DNA of 64,000 bases from Cantharellus purpuraceus (lineage: Eukaryota; Basidiomycota; Agaricomycetes; Cantharellales; Hydnaceae): contig JALBUN010000001.1 in assembly GCA_025174535.1 (NCBI GenBank), positions 1,612,001 to 1,676,000 on the forward strand, written 5' to 3'. A model generated the notes under the pieces. It did no database searches. It worked only from the letters and a program-made list of their open reading frames with translations, and had not been told where the DNA came from. Within the stretch, counting starts at the first letter, position 1. Every line of letters starts with the position of its first letter. Position numbers and translations under genes: made by a program. This document shows positions 36,974-48,442 of this stretch, one piece after another.

Positions 36974-38158
36974 ATGTCTTCTTCGACCGACCTTACATTC
37001 GCCCTCTACCACGCTATCGCGTATCTGACTCGTTCTCTCATTGGCCGGTATTCCGCCACAACCATAGACCTTCTCCATTTCACCCTCGAGCGTAACCTCG
37101 CCAAGCAGTATGAAAACAACTGGTTTCCCGCTGAGCCCCAACGTGGTTCCGGCCGTCGCTGCCTCTCTCTTTCTCCTACTGGAGCCCCTCCCCGCCCCAT
37201 CTATTACGCTTGCAAGTCGGCCCGTGTCAACTGGGAAGATTGGATGACGTGTCTCGGCGGTGTCGAAATGGATATCTTCATCGATCCTGGGTGTGTCTCA
37301 GTTCGCTTTGGCAAATGGGGTGCCACCGGCGTCAGCAAGCTCTGCGTCATTTGGTCTGCAACGACAGACATGTCAAACGCCCAGGAATCCGCGCCCAAAC
37401 AGCAGACTGTCGCACAAAGCATTGTTGACGACGACGACGAGAACGAACTATTCAACATGATCGCCGACGAGATCAGGGCTCCTACCTGGATGACCCCCAT
37501 CCTGAACCAATTCCCCACCGTCCCACGTCCTACTGTCGTTATTGCAAGCCCACCAAACGCCACTCAACCTGCCGAGCTCGAGTCAGCCACATCTACATCC
37601 ACGTCGCACTCCAGCCTCCTCTCTGTCATCACCAGGCACTCGCGCTCCAGCTCGCGCTCTTCCGACACCAGCTCGTCTGGGTTCTCCTTCTCCTCAGTGG
37701 AGAGTATGGATACTGCAGCGACATCCACCGTCTCTTCTTCACCCTCCAAGCAGCGTAGCACGACCTCTCGTCCGAATGCAGCGTCTAATGCCGCAAGCTC
37801 GGCCCTCCTTCCGGCCGCTGCCCTTATCATGCAAGCGCCATTGTACCTCGAGGACGAGGACGGGGATGAGGATTTCAACACGCCGCTGCTGACTCCTAAT
37901 GGCAAGACCTCACGCCGCGAACGAGCACGTCAGTTCCGCGTTCATGTCGATTCCACCAAGACCGAGGTGACGCCTTACGATGGAGGGAAGACGACGGTCC
38001 TCACCGGGGGCGTCATGCTCGGCATGAAGGCGTCTGCTGTGGCGCCTGCGACCCCCTCCACGCCGCGCTTCTCTGCGACCCCCTCTGCTGCTGGTCGCAA
38101 GACGACTTGGAGGAATGCCGCCAACGCCCGCAACAACTCCCCCCGCGTTCGTGTTTGA
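36974..38158 (+). CDS. BTG/Tob anti-proliferative domain protein
   Basis: Intronless, 394 residues. Residues 1-130 match the BTG/Tob (APRO) domain: helical start LYHAIAYLTRSLIGRYSATT, then FTLERNLAKQYENNWFPAEP (BTG box A). RGSGRRCLSL, NWEDWMTCLGGVEMDIFIDP and GCVSVRFGKWG follow, including a box-B-like segment. In animals this domain binds Caf1/Pop2 of the CCR4-NOT deadenylase and can repress growth. The remaining 260 residues are Ser/Thr-rich and disordered with an acidic patch (DDDDENELF) and end NNSPRVRV. Start at 36974 follows a long CT-rich leader and gives a complete domain. Fungal members are little studied. Confidence 0.75.
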   Translation: MSSSTDLTFALYHAIAYLTRSLIGRYSATTIDLLHFTLERNLAKQYENNWFPAEPQRGSGRRCLSLSPTGAPPRPIYYACKSARVNWEDWMTCLGGVEMDIFIDPGCVSVRFGKWGATGVSKLCVIWSATTDMSNAQESAPKQQTVAQSIVDDDDENELFNMIADEIRAPTWMTPILNQFPTVPRPTVVIASPPNATQPAELESATSTSTSHSSLLSVITRHSRSSSRSSDTSSSGFSFSSVESMDTAATSTVSSSPSKQRSTTSRPNAASNAASSALLPAAALIMQAPLYLEDEDGDEDFNTPLLTPNGKTSRRERARQFRVHVDSTKTEVTPYDGGKTTVLTGGVMLGMKASAVAPATPSTPRFSATPSAAGRKTTWRNAANARNNSPRVRV

Positions 38159-38678
38159 ACCTTCACGTTCTTCCGCGCAGAATCACGACTATCAAAATGG
38201 AATTTTTACGCCTCGACTTTCGCAAGTACAGTGACCTATATCGTCAACAACTTCCTCCCTACTGTGTTAACCACTCCATTCACTTTCGGATTGGACAACT
38301 TTCTTTCAAAGCATCATATTTTGCATTCCCCTCGAACCGTGCCCAGGGGACTAGCGGCTGTAGCATCTCCACATTAGGACCCGGTCTCTTTCCGACGCTC
38401 CATACACTACCTCTATAGTATAGCATCTCGTTTATCTCCAATCTGGCTCGCCTCTACTGTTTCAATTATCAAACACAACCGATCCGTAGTTCCATAAATA
38501 CTGGTGTACATCTCTCTACTAGCCTCTGTCTTAACAACATCGTTTCTCTGCTTTCATCCGTTTGTGTGTTATTGTAAAAAATGAGTATCCAGCTGCGATG
38601 ATTGTGCTCGGAAACAATATTCTGGCTCGAGTGCCCTTCAAATCCCGAGCGGCTAATTCCTGTCGAAGTGACAAAGTT

Positions 38679-38690
38679 GTGACGCGTCAC
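38679..38690. promoter_or_regulatory. 12-bp perfect palindrome GTGACGCGTCAC
   Basis: A perfect palindrome ending 10 bp before the NDUFS3 start codon. It contains ACGCGT and two overlapping TGACG half-sites, so it could bind an MBF-like or a bZIP (ATF/CREB-like) factor. Function is inferred from symmetry and position only. Confidence 0.4.
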
Positions 38691-38700
38691 ACAGTTGACC

Positions 38701-39857
38701 ATGGCTTGTCGACTTGCCTTCAAGCCTGGTGGATCATCGAATGCTATAAAAATTCACTCTTCTCGTATTACAACCGTCGCAGTCCGCGGACTCCACTCCT
38801 CTAATGCAATATTTCAAGGTGTGTTTCCACGTTATATTGAGGGCAAGAACTGATTCCCTGTTGTAGCGACCCCTACTGGCTCGCCCTTCACCGAACCCAC
38901 TTCACCTAACCCGGCATTGACAAGATACGGTGAAGTCACACCTCGCCTCCATTCCTATGGTGCCTATCTTCTACAATGCCTACCGAAATTCGTTCAACAG
39001 TTCTCCGTTCTGCGAGACGAGCTTACATTACACGCCTCACCCAGTGGACTGGTTCCCGTCCTTACTTTTTTGCGGGATCACTCGCAGTGCCAGTTCAAGG
39101 AATGCATGGATGTCACAGCTGTGGACTATCCGAGCAGACAGAAGCGCTTTGAGATCGTGTATAACTTGCTGAGTCTGAGGTATGCGGCGAGGATTCGGGT
39201 CAAGACCTATGCTGGTGAGGTGGACGCCATTCCCAGTGCGACAGGCGTGTTCCGGAGTGCAGACTGGTTTGTTTTGAGTTGGCGTTTCAGATATGGCTTG
39301 CTGATATGTGGTAGGTTTGAGAGGGAGGTGTGGGATATGTATGGTGTCTTCTTCGAAGGCCATCCGGATTTGTGCGTTCCCATGAACCATCTTACTGTCA
39401 TGACTTGCGTACTGAACATTGTTTCAGACGGCGCATTCTCACGGACTATGGTACGTATACCATATGGCCTAGCCTTGTCGCGCTTGTTAGTCTGAAACTT
39501 ATGCCATCAGGTTTCGAGGGACATCCCCTTCGAAAGGATTTCCCTTTGACTGTAAGTTTCACTCTGCCCGTGGCAGATCGGGATTGTTGACTTTCACTGC
39601 TAGGGCTACACAGAGGTCCGGTACGATGAAGAGAGAAAACGAGTAGTGTACGAACCCTTGCAGCTTACCCAGACTTTCCGGTTCGTCTTTGGGTCCGTTC
39701 GCACGGCTAATCACTTACATTACCTGTCGATCTTAGCAACTTTGAAGCTCAGTCACCGTGGGAGATGGTTGGAGACGGTACAGAGGCAGTGCGACCCGAG
39801 GAATACAAGCCAGCGCCGCCGCCGCCACCTGAACAGAAGGAAGAAGTGAAAAAGTGA
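38701..39857 (+). CDS. NDUFS3: NADH:ubiquinone oxidoreductase 30 kDa subunit, mitochondrial
   Basis: A core subunit of the complex I peripheral arm. Start ATG 38701 gives a basic presequence (MACRLAFKPGGSSNAIKIHS) ending GLHSSNAIFQ before the first intron. The mature part has RYGEVTPRLHSYGAYLLQCL, VLRDHSQCQFKECMDVTAVD and YPSRQKRFEIVYNLLSLRY. The family signature [39 protein letters not shown] is split by short introns. It continues with GYTEVRYDEERKRVVYEPLQ, and the end PPPPEQKEEVKK stops at 39855-39857. The intron after SADW uses donor gtttgt and acceptor ggtag. About 275 residues, as expected. Confidence 0.95.
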
Positions 39858-40251
39858 TGGTTTGGAAAAAATGTAGACTGCTGTCCAAACAAGTTAATAT
39901 TGTTACAACCTGAGCGCTGTAATGGTGTTTTTGGAAATACTTTCAATAAGCGCTGAGGCTGTCGCGGCATCCAAGTTGGCACAACAGCCAACGACTCAAG
40001 CTCGCTGCTCTGCAATTGTGCTTTGCGTACAGTTGGGATTCGGCTGTAAGTGACTCATTCATTCGTTGAAATAACTGACATATCTTGATTTATCTGGTTT
40101 TAACCCCCGCAATCACTCACTGTCCTCTCTCACTGCTATTTCATTTCTTAACGTACACATCAGAAAGTTCGGGGGAAAAACTCTTTTTAGTCCTATTTGA
40201 ATATCCGTAAGTCGAGACCGGGACGTCCACGGACACGCGTTTATCGCATGT

Positions 40252-43200
40252 ATGGCGGATATTCAACCGTCTGAGACCAGCATTGCTGTACCAGCTGCTG
40301 TCACTCCTATCAAAGCCTCGAGTTTGGAGGACGGTGGTCGGGGGCACAGGAAGGAGGGGGAGGAGGAGGTAGTGAACGGGAAGAATTTGGGTGACACGGA
40401 AGAGAGTGTGGGGCCACACGACCGCGGAGAAGCGGACGCGCCGCAAGAAAGCCACGATGCATCAGTGGCTAAACGCCACAATGCAGGAGACGATGGCGGA
40501 CCCGAAGCCGGGAACGCAAATCCCCCCTCTTCATCCATCCTAGGTATGGCTCTTTTCTCTGGTCACGATCCAGCCAGCCACACCAACGACGATGCCACAG
40601 TGTCGCCTCACGACACAGCATCACCACATACCTCTCCACCTTCAGTACAGCCATCTACTGAGCCACCACAGACGCATAACTCAACACAGCCACCGCCAGT
40701 CGCCCCGTTGAAGCGATTTACAGCTGTCAACATCAATAAACGATTTCTGGAGAAAACCACTTCGACATCTGCTGCACCTTTGGGAGGTAGTTCACATGCT
40801 AACCATGCTTCCGGTGCGGCAAACGCATCTGGATCGGGACAACGAAGAGGCGTCAGCCCATCGTGTATGTGGCAGTCTATTTTATTGTGCTCTGCACGCA
40901 TTGAAATCAACTTTCATTGCACTAGCACGATCCCCTTCGGCTGATCGACCTGCGTCTTCTCGACTTGTCACAACAAAACTTACCGCTGTTTCCCAACCGT
41001 CGACAGCATCAACTTCTGGTTGGTTGCGCTCGACTCCTGGTAATAGTGCGACTACTACACCATCTCCTGCGTCTCCTCAACCACCGACAAACGAGACTGG
41101 CTTAGCACTCTCTGGAGCTCCGTCACTACAGCACTCGTTGAAACGTCGTCCAGGCGAGTCCTCTGTTCCAAATGGATCAGCAGCTGCGGCTGCGACATCT
41201 TCTGCTCAACAGCAAGGTACAAAACCGGTATGGGGAAAAGTGCAGCCGCCCCCGCCCAAAGCTCACCTGGGGCGTGGCTCCGTTGTGAACGAAATACAGA
41301 AAGATTTTCCTACGGCTGCAGAGGCTGCGCACGGTATGTGTCTCTTTTCATATTTGCCTCTTTAGGAAGTCACTGCGATGAGGTCTGACAATACGGGATC
41401 TGGCATGGCGCTTCTTTGTTGCTCTTATTGAACAGGCCGTAAAGCTAAGGCTTCAAAAGCACAGCTTGCAGCGGAGACAGCCGCAGCACAAACTGCAGCG
41501 CAGAAGCAGGCTATGATTGAGACGGCCGCTGCTTTCCGCGGGGCCCATTTAGACGCAAATGCACGTCATTGGGATGAGGTATTTCAGGAGTTGAATCCGA
41601 TTATAACCAACCTTGACGCGGTGTATCACAGATGGAGGATGAGGACACTGACTTTTTAGCAGGGGTCATCGAATTTGGGGATGGGACACAGTACAAAATC
41701 GAGCATAAAACGGAAGTGGCACCCTCTGATGATGCACCTCCCCCTTCAGAGTCGAATCAGTCACCGACCAAGGAGGTGAGCCAGTCCCATGTTCCTGTAG
41801 CCAAGGAAGAGCGTTTTGGGGAAGACATTGGTCGTAGCTGGCCAAGAGCCAGGATGTCCCCTGTCCGACCCACGGGCTCAAGTTCTCTGCCTCCGCGACC
41901 CGCTCCACTGCAGCACCCTTCACCCACTGATGGATCTGGATCAATGCATTCTTCTCATGACGGCACGTCGCCAACGTCTCGCGTCTTATTCAACGAACGG
42001 TCGAACCGCTTAGAGCCGTGGTCTAACGTCAAGCCACGATTAGGACCATCGCCGGTCCCTTCGACTCGCCGAGATGGTCGTGAGGATCATTCGCCGACTA
42101 CTCCTATGCGACCACCACCGCCACCGCAATTTCAAGGCAGGGATGCGCCCCCGCATTCTCACCCACCAGCGGGAAACATCCAACTGCTGCAAAAAGGCTC
42201 CACAACGTCGGATTCTACGTGGAAGGGAGGTCTGTCACGGGGGACTACACATGGGCTAGAGCGTGATCGGTGGGGTATTGGGTCAGGATCCCGTGCCCTG
42301 AAGGATGATGAACATTTGATGGAACAACGCCGACGAGGTAGTATGAGTAGCTCAGATGCACCTGGCTCATCAGGTCGTGACGGTAGATGGGACACGAACG
42401 TTGTTGCGCCAGGACGTGACAATGAACGAGAGCGAGAACGTCGGAATTCGCATGTAGGTCGACCGTTACCTCCAGTACTTCCTCCAACGTTAGCACACGA
42501 TCGGTCACGCGACGCTGGGCGACAACATCAACACCCTCTTCACCTCTCTCGTATGCCAACGCCCCTTGTGCCACCGATACACGGTGCGGGTAAAGATCTA
42601 CCATCTCACACCTCACAAGTTCGACCAGCAGCGGCTTCACCATTGTCCCCTTCTATGGAGCAAGCACATACCGCTCCATCTATCTCGACTGGGCCTACTC
42701 CAGGCGGCGATGGGGTGGATAAGGATGCCTTGGTGAAGGATGCAATGCAATTGGCTATTGAAAGAGCCAAAAAGCGGAAGCAAGAGGGCGAAGCGGAAGA
42801 GAAGCGACGGGCAGAGGCAGCTGAAAGAGCAAAGAGGAAGGCTGAGTCATTGGCCGCAGCTCAAGAGGAGAAGAAAAAAGCACAAGCGACACCTTCGACT
42901 GAAAAGGACGAGCAGGCTTCAAAGGTTCGCTGTGCATGTTCTTTCTTCTTCATTTATTATGTACTTACTATGCAAGGGAAGCCATCCATACAGGAACCTG
43001 AGAAGCCTCCTGTGAGGCAGAACGGAGTTGAGATACCAGAGAGACGCCACGACGGAGCTCGAGACGACAAAGAAACAAAAGCTCTGCCTCTCAAAATTAC
43101 AGGACGTCGCCATACAGCGCCTCACGTTTCTGGTGTTGTGCCGCCTGCTCTGCCACAGCGGCCATCCGTTCCGCCTGTCCCTACGCCGGCCTCGCAAGCT

Positions 43201-46200
43201 GAGTCTTGGAGAAGTAAACCAGCACCAGTAACGGCCGCGTCCATCTCCAATCACCCATCGCATCAACCAGCTTCACCCCCCTCTATGCTGGGCACTCTTC
43301 CCCCCACCACCAATGTTCAAGAACTGGATCTTTCAGTCAAACCTGACGAAAATATCGAGATCGTAGACTTCTGCGATTTGGAGAAGTTAATGGATCCTCC
43401 AATATCAGAGGCACCTGCTCCTTCTATCGAACACACGCCCGCCGCGTTGTTCCGGTCTAGGCGTCCTGTTGCAAGCGATTTCTTTGACGATCGTCCCGTA
43501 GAACAGCCATTGATGAGGTCTCATCATCAGCCTTCATGGCGACGGCCTTCATCTATGACAATGTCTGCAACTGCGGGAGAAGAGTTACGGACACAGACCA
43601 TGCCAATATTCGCAGACGATGAGCTTCCACCTGCTCAAGAAGCACCTTCAAATGGCGAGGTCAAGTCGCCCCACTCGCCAACTACTGTAACACAACCATT
43701 CAAACGTCATCCGTCACAGGGGGATCAAACGTCGTCAAGCTCAACGTCGCAGTCTGCATACGTGTCTCCTGCCATCCTCGCGCTGCGGTCACCACGCGTG
43801 GCATCACATTTTAAAGAGGCCCCAATGTCAACTTTGACTGATACCATGTCGCGTATCAAAGGCGCCCTGGACGGTATGCAGTCACAGGACTTGTCTAATG
43901 CGGGTGTATCCAGAGAGGTGAACGACAAGTCTCCTGAATCTCGTGCGCTGGCAGCATCTTTTTCTAAAGTCAAGGTGAATGAGACACTGGCAGGATCCTG
44001 GCGTGAGCAGCGGAATTCACGGTCGGAAGTGTCGCTACAAGTCACGACGATCCTTTCTCCCCCTCTAGTTCGCCCCGTGCCAAAAGAAGTATTTGATGTT
44101 ACTCGTCTGGGGGTCCCACGATCACCTAAGCCAGCTTGGAATGCCTTCGTGGTGAAGCTTCCTAAGGAGTCTCGCCATCGAGATGCTATTTCCAGAAAAC
44201 AGCTTCATTTTTGGAACCTCCCACATCCTGCAGTTCGATGGGATATTCTGTCTTGGGATCCCCCAGTAGAGGGGATGAACAAGCGGGAGCTTTCACGCGA
44301 TGAGATTTTCCACAGGAAGTATACCGTGAAAGGTGGAGGAAAACACCGTGTGTTTTTGCCTAATCGGTTAATAAAAGCTACCGCGTTGGAGTCGGATTCA
44401 CCTCCGGAAACCTTGAACCCCACGTCGCGGAATGCACTTGTCACTGCGGCTGGTGTAAAGATCAAACTTCCCACAAGTTCTTCGTCGATTAGGCAGAATG
44501 CAGTGGTCCCTACCCGTCCAGCGTCATTCAACCATCCTCCAGAGTCTTCCGTTCCATCATGGCGCAGGTCTGCAATCCCCTTGACACCAGTCAAGAAGGA
44601 TCGACCACACAATGCAGCCATGGGCACTAATTCTTTTGACCAATTAAATACCACCAGTCGCTCGCCGCCGCCAGAACCATCCACACCTCTCCCTCAGTTC
44701 ACAAAGCCCGAGAGTAGTACACCACCCAGACCTTCGTCGGCCCACTCTGCCACAGTGTCGCTCCCCACCATATTATCATATGACTCCAAATCGTCGTTGT
44801 CCAGACGACCCTCAAGACGAGATGTTGCTTTCTTCCGGACATCGCGAGGTGACCCTGCAGCGGACAGTGACAAGCCATTCCCGCGGTTCACAGTGACCAG
44901 TGAACTAGATGCCGGTGAGCCTGCAGATGCTAACCCGGTCAGGCACCCTGCCGTTAGGGTTTCCGATGAATCTCCGAAGTCGACATCAAACAATCTGATA
45001 GGGCGGTCACCAAGAGGGCTTCCAGAAGCGTTCCTACCCCGTCATATGGATCCTAGTAAATCCGAGAGCAAGGACGTTGGCGATTCGGTGAGTTTTTGTT
45101 CCGAAATAACGTTTTTATGAAGGTTGACCTCACCTCCCATCTTCCCTTCCAGAAACCTGGCACTCGGCCTGTGACGCCACCGTCAACCCATTCCAGTTCT
45201 GCGTGGGGTAAATCGCCTCTGACATTTGCTTTGAAAGATTCGCCCGCCAGAAGTGCCCCCGATCCAGAGCACTTGAAAGCGGTATGGTCGCAGGCTTCGG
45301 GCCGACCCGCGGGAAGCACTTCAAATTCACTTAAAGGGATCGCCGATGACCTCCCGTCAATACCTTTTACTGTCCAGGACATGAAGTCTGAGGATGGCGA
45401 AACACCCCCACCGATGGTCCCTGTCCCAGCTCCATCTCGGTTGTCTCTTCAAGAAGTCACACGAGCATTTCAGCAAGTTCCAGACGCGCCTGCCCAGAAC
45501 GCATCCTCCCGTCCACCATCATACGCTCAAACTCCACTTCTTTCATCAGGAAGCCCACACGCTCATCGCTCAAACCAGCCGGTAGTGACTTCACTTCCCC
45601 CCCAACATGCCGTGCGTCCGGCTTTCGCACCTTACCCACACTCCATGGTCGGTCACTCTCCTAGTCCGACTATGATGTATGCCCCAGGTATTCCAAGCCC
45701 TGTCGCTCATCATCGAATGTCTGTCAGCGGGCCGTCACCGCCTGTTACTCATGGAATGTGGCTTCCAACGCCACCACCACCTTCACAACCTGGCTCTTTC
45801 ATTCGTCCAGCGGGTGTTCCACCACCCCCACAGATGATGTATCCATCCCCTGTCCCTGGGGCACCGCCGGGAGTGCCAGGTCAGATGATGCATCGTCGCA
45901 TGTCGGTCGCTAGTCCTGGTGGCGTGCCTCCTCCTTCAGCTCCAGGAATGTATCACGGTCACCCGATGGATATGCAAAATCATATGCATGCTCGATCGCC
46001 GCATCTTAGCCATACACATACCGTCGGTCACCCAGTGCCCATACATGTAGGACATGTGTTCTCGTCACAGCAAACCGGGCCCCAGGCGCCGACCATGTAT
46101 GCTGTGCCTGTTGGCGCAGGAAGGGGGGGCATGATGCCACGTCCAGGCTACGAAGGCTACCCACCAGCACCACCCCATAACGCAAGTTATCAATCAGTGC

Positions 46201-46229
46201 CAAGCACGTCGTTTGTTTTTCAATCATAA
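40252..46229 (+). CDS. Very large disordered conserved fungal protein, unknown function
   Basis: Start ATG 40252 (MADIQPSETSIAVPAAVTPI). Exons at 40252-40864, about 40924-41333, about 41436-41578, 41632-45088 and 45153-46229 join in frame to give about 1,800 residues. Most is Ser/Pro/Thr-rich and predicted disordered. Conserved-looking islands are LKRFTAVNINKRFLEKT, SVVNEIQKDFPTAAEAAHGR, an Ala/Lys helix (KASKAQLAAETAAAQTAAQK), and ANARHWDE-MEDEDTDFLAGVIEFGDG. A coiled coil lies near 42700-42900 (KDALVKDAMQLAIERAKKRK and following). Another island is HFWNLPHPAVRWDILSWDPP. The C-terminus is a Pro/Met/His-rich low-complexity tail ending PSTSFVFQS. A 57-nt in-frame piece near 42925-42980 is probably a retained-phase intron. 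The composition suggests an RNA-associated scaffold, but this is only a guess. Confidence 0.7.
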
Positions 46230-46613
46230 CCCATGTTTATTTCACAGCTGTTCATTTTGGCGCATTCTCTCCTGTCTCGACTGTATATTGATGCATTTTC
46301 ATTCTATATTCACGAATCAATTGCACGATTCACAATATTCGAATTTGTGAGAAGCCGACCCATACAATTAATGACATGTGAGCGATGCAAGAAAAAGCTT
46401 AACGGCTCTATTGCAAGGTTCATAGTAGATATTGCCGATATCGTCTCTAGCCAGTATACTTACCATAGTGGGGGATGAACATCCAGAGCCTTGACCCTGT
46501 GGATATGGAGGATAGATCTATTAATATTTCTATCGAATATCGCAATGACCACAAGCTCTTTAATTATCATGCGACACGCCTCGAACAGGTGGCAACCCAG
46601 GACTCTACCGCCC

Positions 46614-48388
46614 TTATACTGCAACTTCAACGGCCTTCTCTGCGGCTTCATCGAGACCGTCAAAAGCAAAGATTTTGAGACCGGATTCCCGGATCAATCT
46701 GAACACGCTATTTAGAAAGAAAGAAAAGCGAAAAAGCTCGAAGTCACGCACTGCTTTGCTTCTGCTTCTTTGGTTCCCTGCAGTCGAACCACTAAAGGCA
46801 CTTCTAGCTGGAGTTCTTTGGTGGCTTTGATGACACCCTCGGCAATGTAATCACATCGCATGATGCCTAGAAGGGAAGATGAGGTCCAGATCTGAGGAAT
46901 TATGCATAAACACACCACCAAAGATGTTGATGAAAATGGCCTTGACGCCTTTGTCAGAAAGGAGAATCTCGAAAGCTTTTTTGACGGTTTCCGGTGTGGC
47001 ACCGCTATGTAGATAATCCTGTCATTTCATTGTTGGATATTTGGACGGGACTTACCCGCCGACATCCAAGAAATTGGCAGGATCACCTGTAAAACAAATT
47101 CTTCACTCTCACGACAGCCAAAGGATAAGATAACGTTTCACCTCCGTGCAGCTTCAAAACGTCCATGGTGGCCATCGCCAACCCCGCGCCATTGACAAGA
47201 CATCCAATATTTCCGTCAAGTTTGATGAAATTGAGGCCATATTTATCAGCCTCAACTTCGGAAGGAGCTTCTTGTGATACGTCGCGGAGAGCAAAGACAT
47301 CGGGTTGACGAAAAGCTGCGTTATCGTCAAATCCAAACTTAGCGTCCATGCTAGGAAAAAAAGATCAGGTGTAACATTGCCTTGTGAAACGGGTGTCTTA
47401 CCACAAAACATGTCCATCTTCTGTCTCAGCCAAGGGATTGATCTCGATCTGAGTCGCATCTTTCTCCTTGAAGATCTTGTATAGGTCTTGGAATGTTTTG
47501 GCAGCTGCCGATTTATTACCATCAGAAAACCCAAGCTTTTCGGCTACTTCGCTAGCTTCCGTAGTGCTTAGGCCGGTCTTGAAATTGATGGGAGTAGTGA
47601 TAATAGCACTTGGGTCGGAGGCAGCAACTTCCTCGATGTTCATACCACCTTGTCGTGAGGTCACAAGTACGGGACCTTGGGAAGCACGGTCGTTCAAGAT
47701 GGCAGCGTAGTACTCATGTGAGGGAGTTCGTCGCTCAGCGAGCATGACCTAGCCGATACAGCTCAGCTTAGACTGAAGATGCCCCACACTAAAGAAAGAC
47801 ACATACAGCATTACAGATTTTTCCGACCGCACCGGTCTGTTTTGTGATGAGATTGGATCCAATCATCTTTGAAGCGTAATCCCGGGCCTGCTCGGCGCTG
47901 ACAAAATGTGAGCTCCTGCAGCAATGTTTAACTGATTTCCACACCTGTCAATGAGATGTACTCCACCCTGCAAGCCATTGTCGAATTTTCCTTTTCCCCG
48001 TCCACCTGCAAGTACTTGGGCCTTGATGACAAGCTTGTTTATACCTTGTAAGAGACGTCGGACATTCGTCGTAAATGAGAAACAACCTATACACACCAAA
48101 GCCCTTCGCGACATTGAAGGCCTCTTGGGGGGTATGTGCTGCAACAGACTTTGGGGTTTCAATGCCATACTGGTTGCCATTGTAAAGATCTGGACACATC
48201 GCGGATGCGAAGAGAAAAATTTACGAACAGCATTCAGCAGTTCTACAGATTGGTATTCATGAATGGAGAGGAAACGTCTCTGGCCAGCAGTTGCGACCTG
48301 AATCCGTGTATTCAGTAAGATTGGCGGTCATAGCTCGCCATGGAATACGAACGCGAGGCAAGGTAGCTCTTCTTGCGCAGGATAACAT
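46614..48388 (-). CDS. LSC2: Succinyl-CoA ligase beta subunit, mitochondrial
   Basis: The beta subunit carries the nucleotide-binding ATP-grasp domain of the TCA-cycle enzyme that turns succinyl-CoA into succinate with ATP or GTP formation. Start ATG 48388 gives [12 protein letters not shown], joined by an intron to [20 protein letters not shown] and [20 protein letters not shown]. Then come [130 protein letters not shown] and [20 protein letters not shown] (the last across an intron). It ends [13 protein letters not shown] at 46614. The family's nucleotide and magnesium residues appear intact. Nucleotide preference cannot be told by eye. Confidence 0.93.
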
Positions 48389-48442
48389 GGTCACGGTATT
48401 TGCCGGAGAGTCAGACGCCCTTCCTTGGCTGCTGAACACCAT
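48389..48442. promoter_or_regulatory. 54-bp divergent gap between LSC2 and the MTC1-like start codons
   Basis: Only 54 bp lie between the two start codons, too little for two independent promoters with normal leaders. The transcripts probably overlap at their 5' ends, or each promoter reaches into the neighbour's first exon. Confidence 0.6.

Noticed and set aside
36552..37095. Plus-strand frames before the BTG gene
   Set aside because: They lie in a CT-rich leader, overlap in two frames and have no homology.
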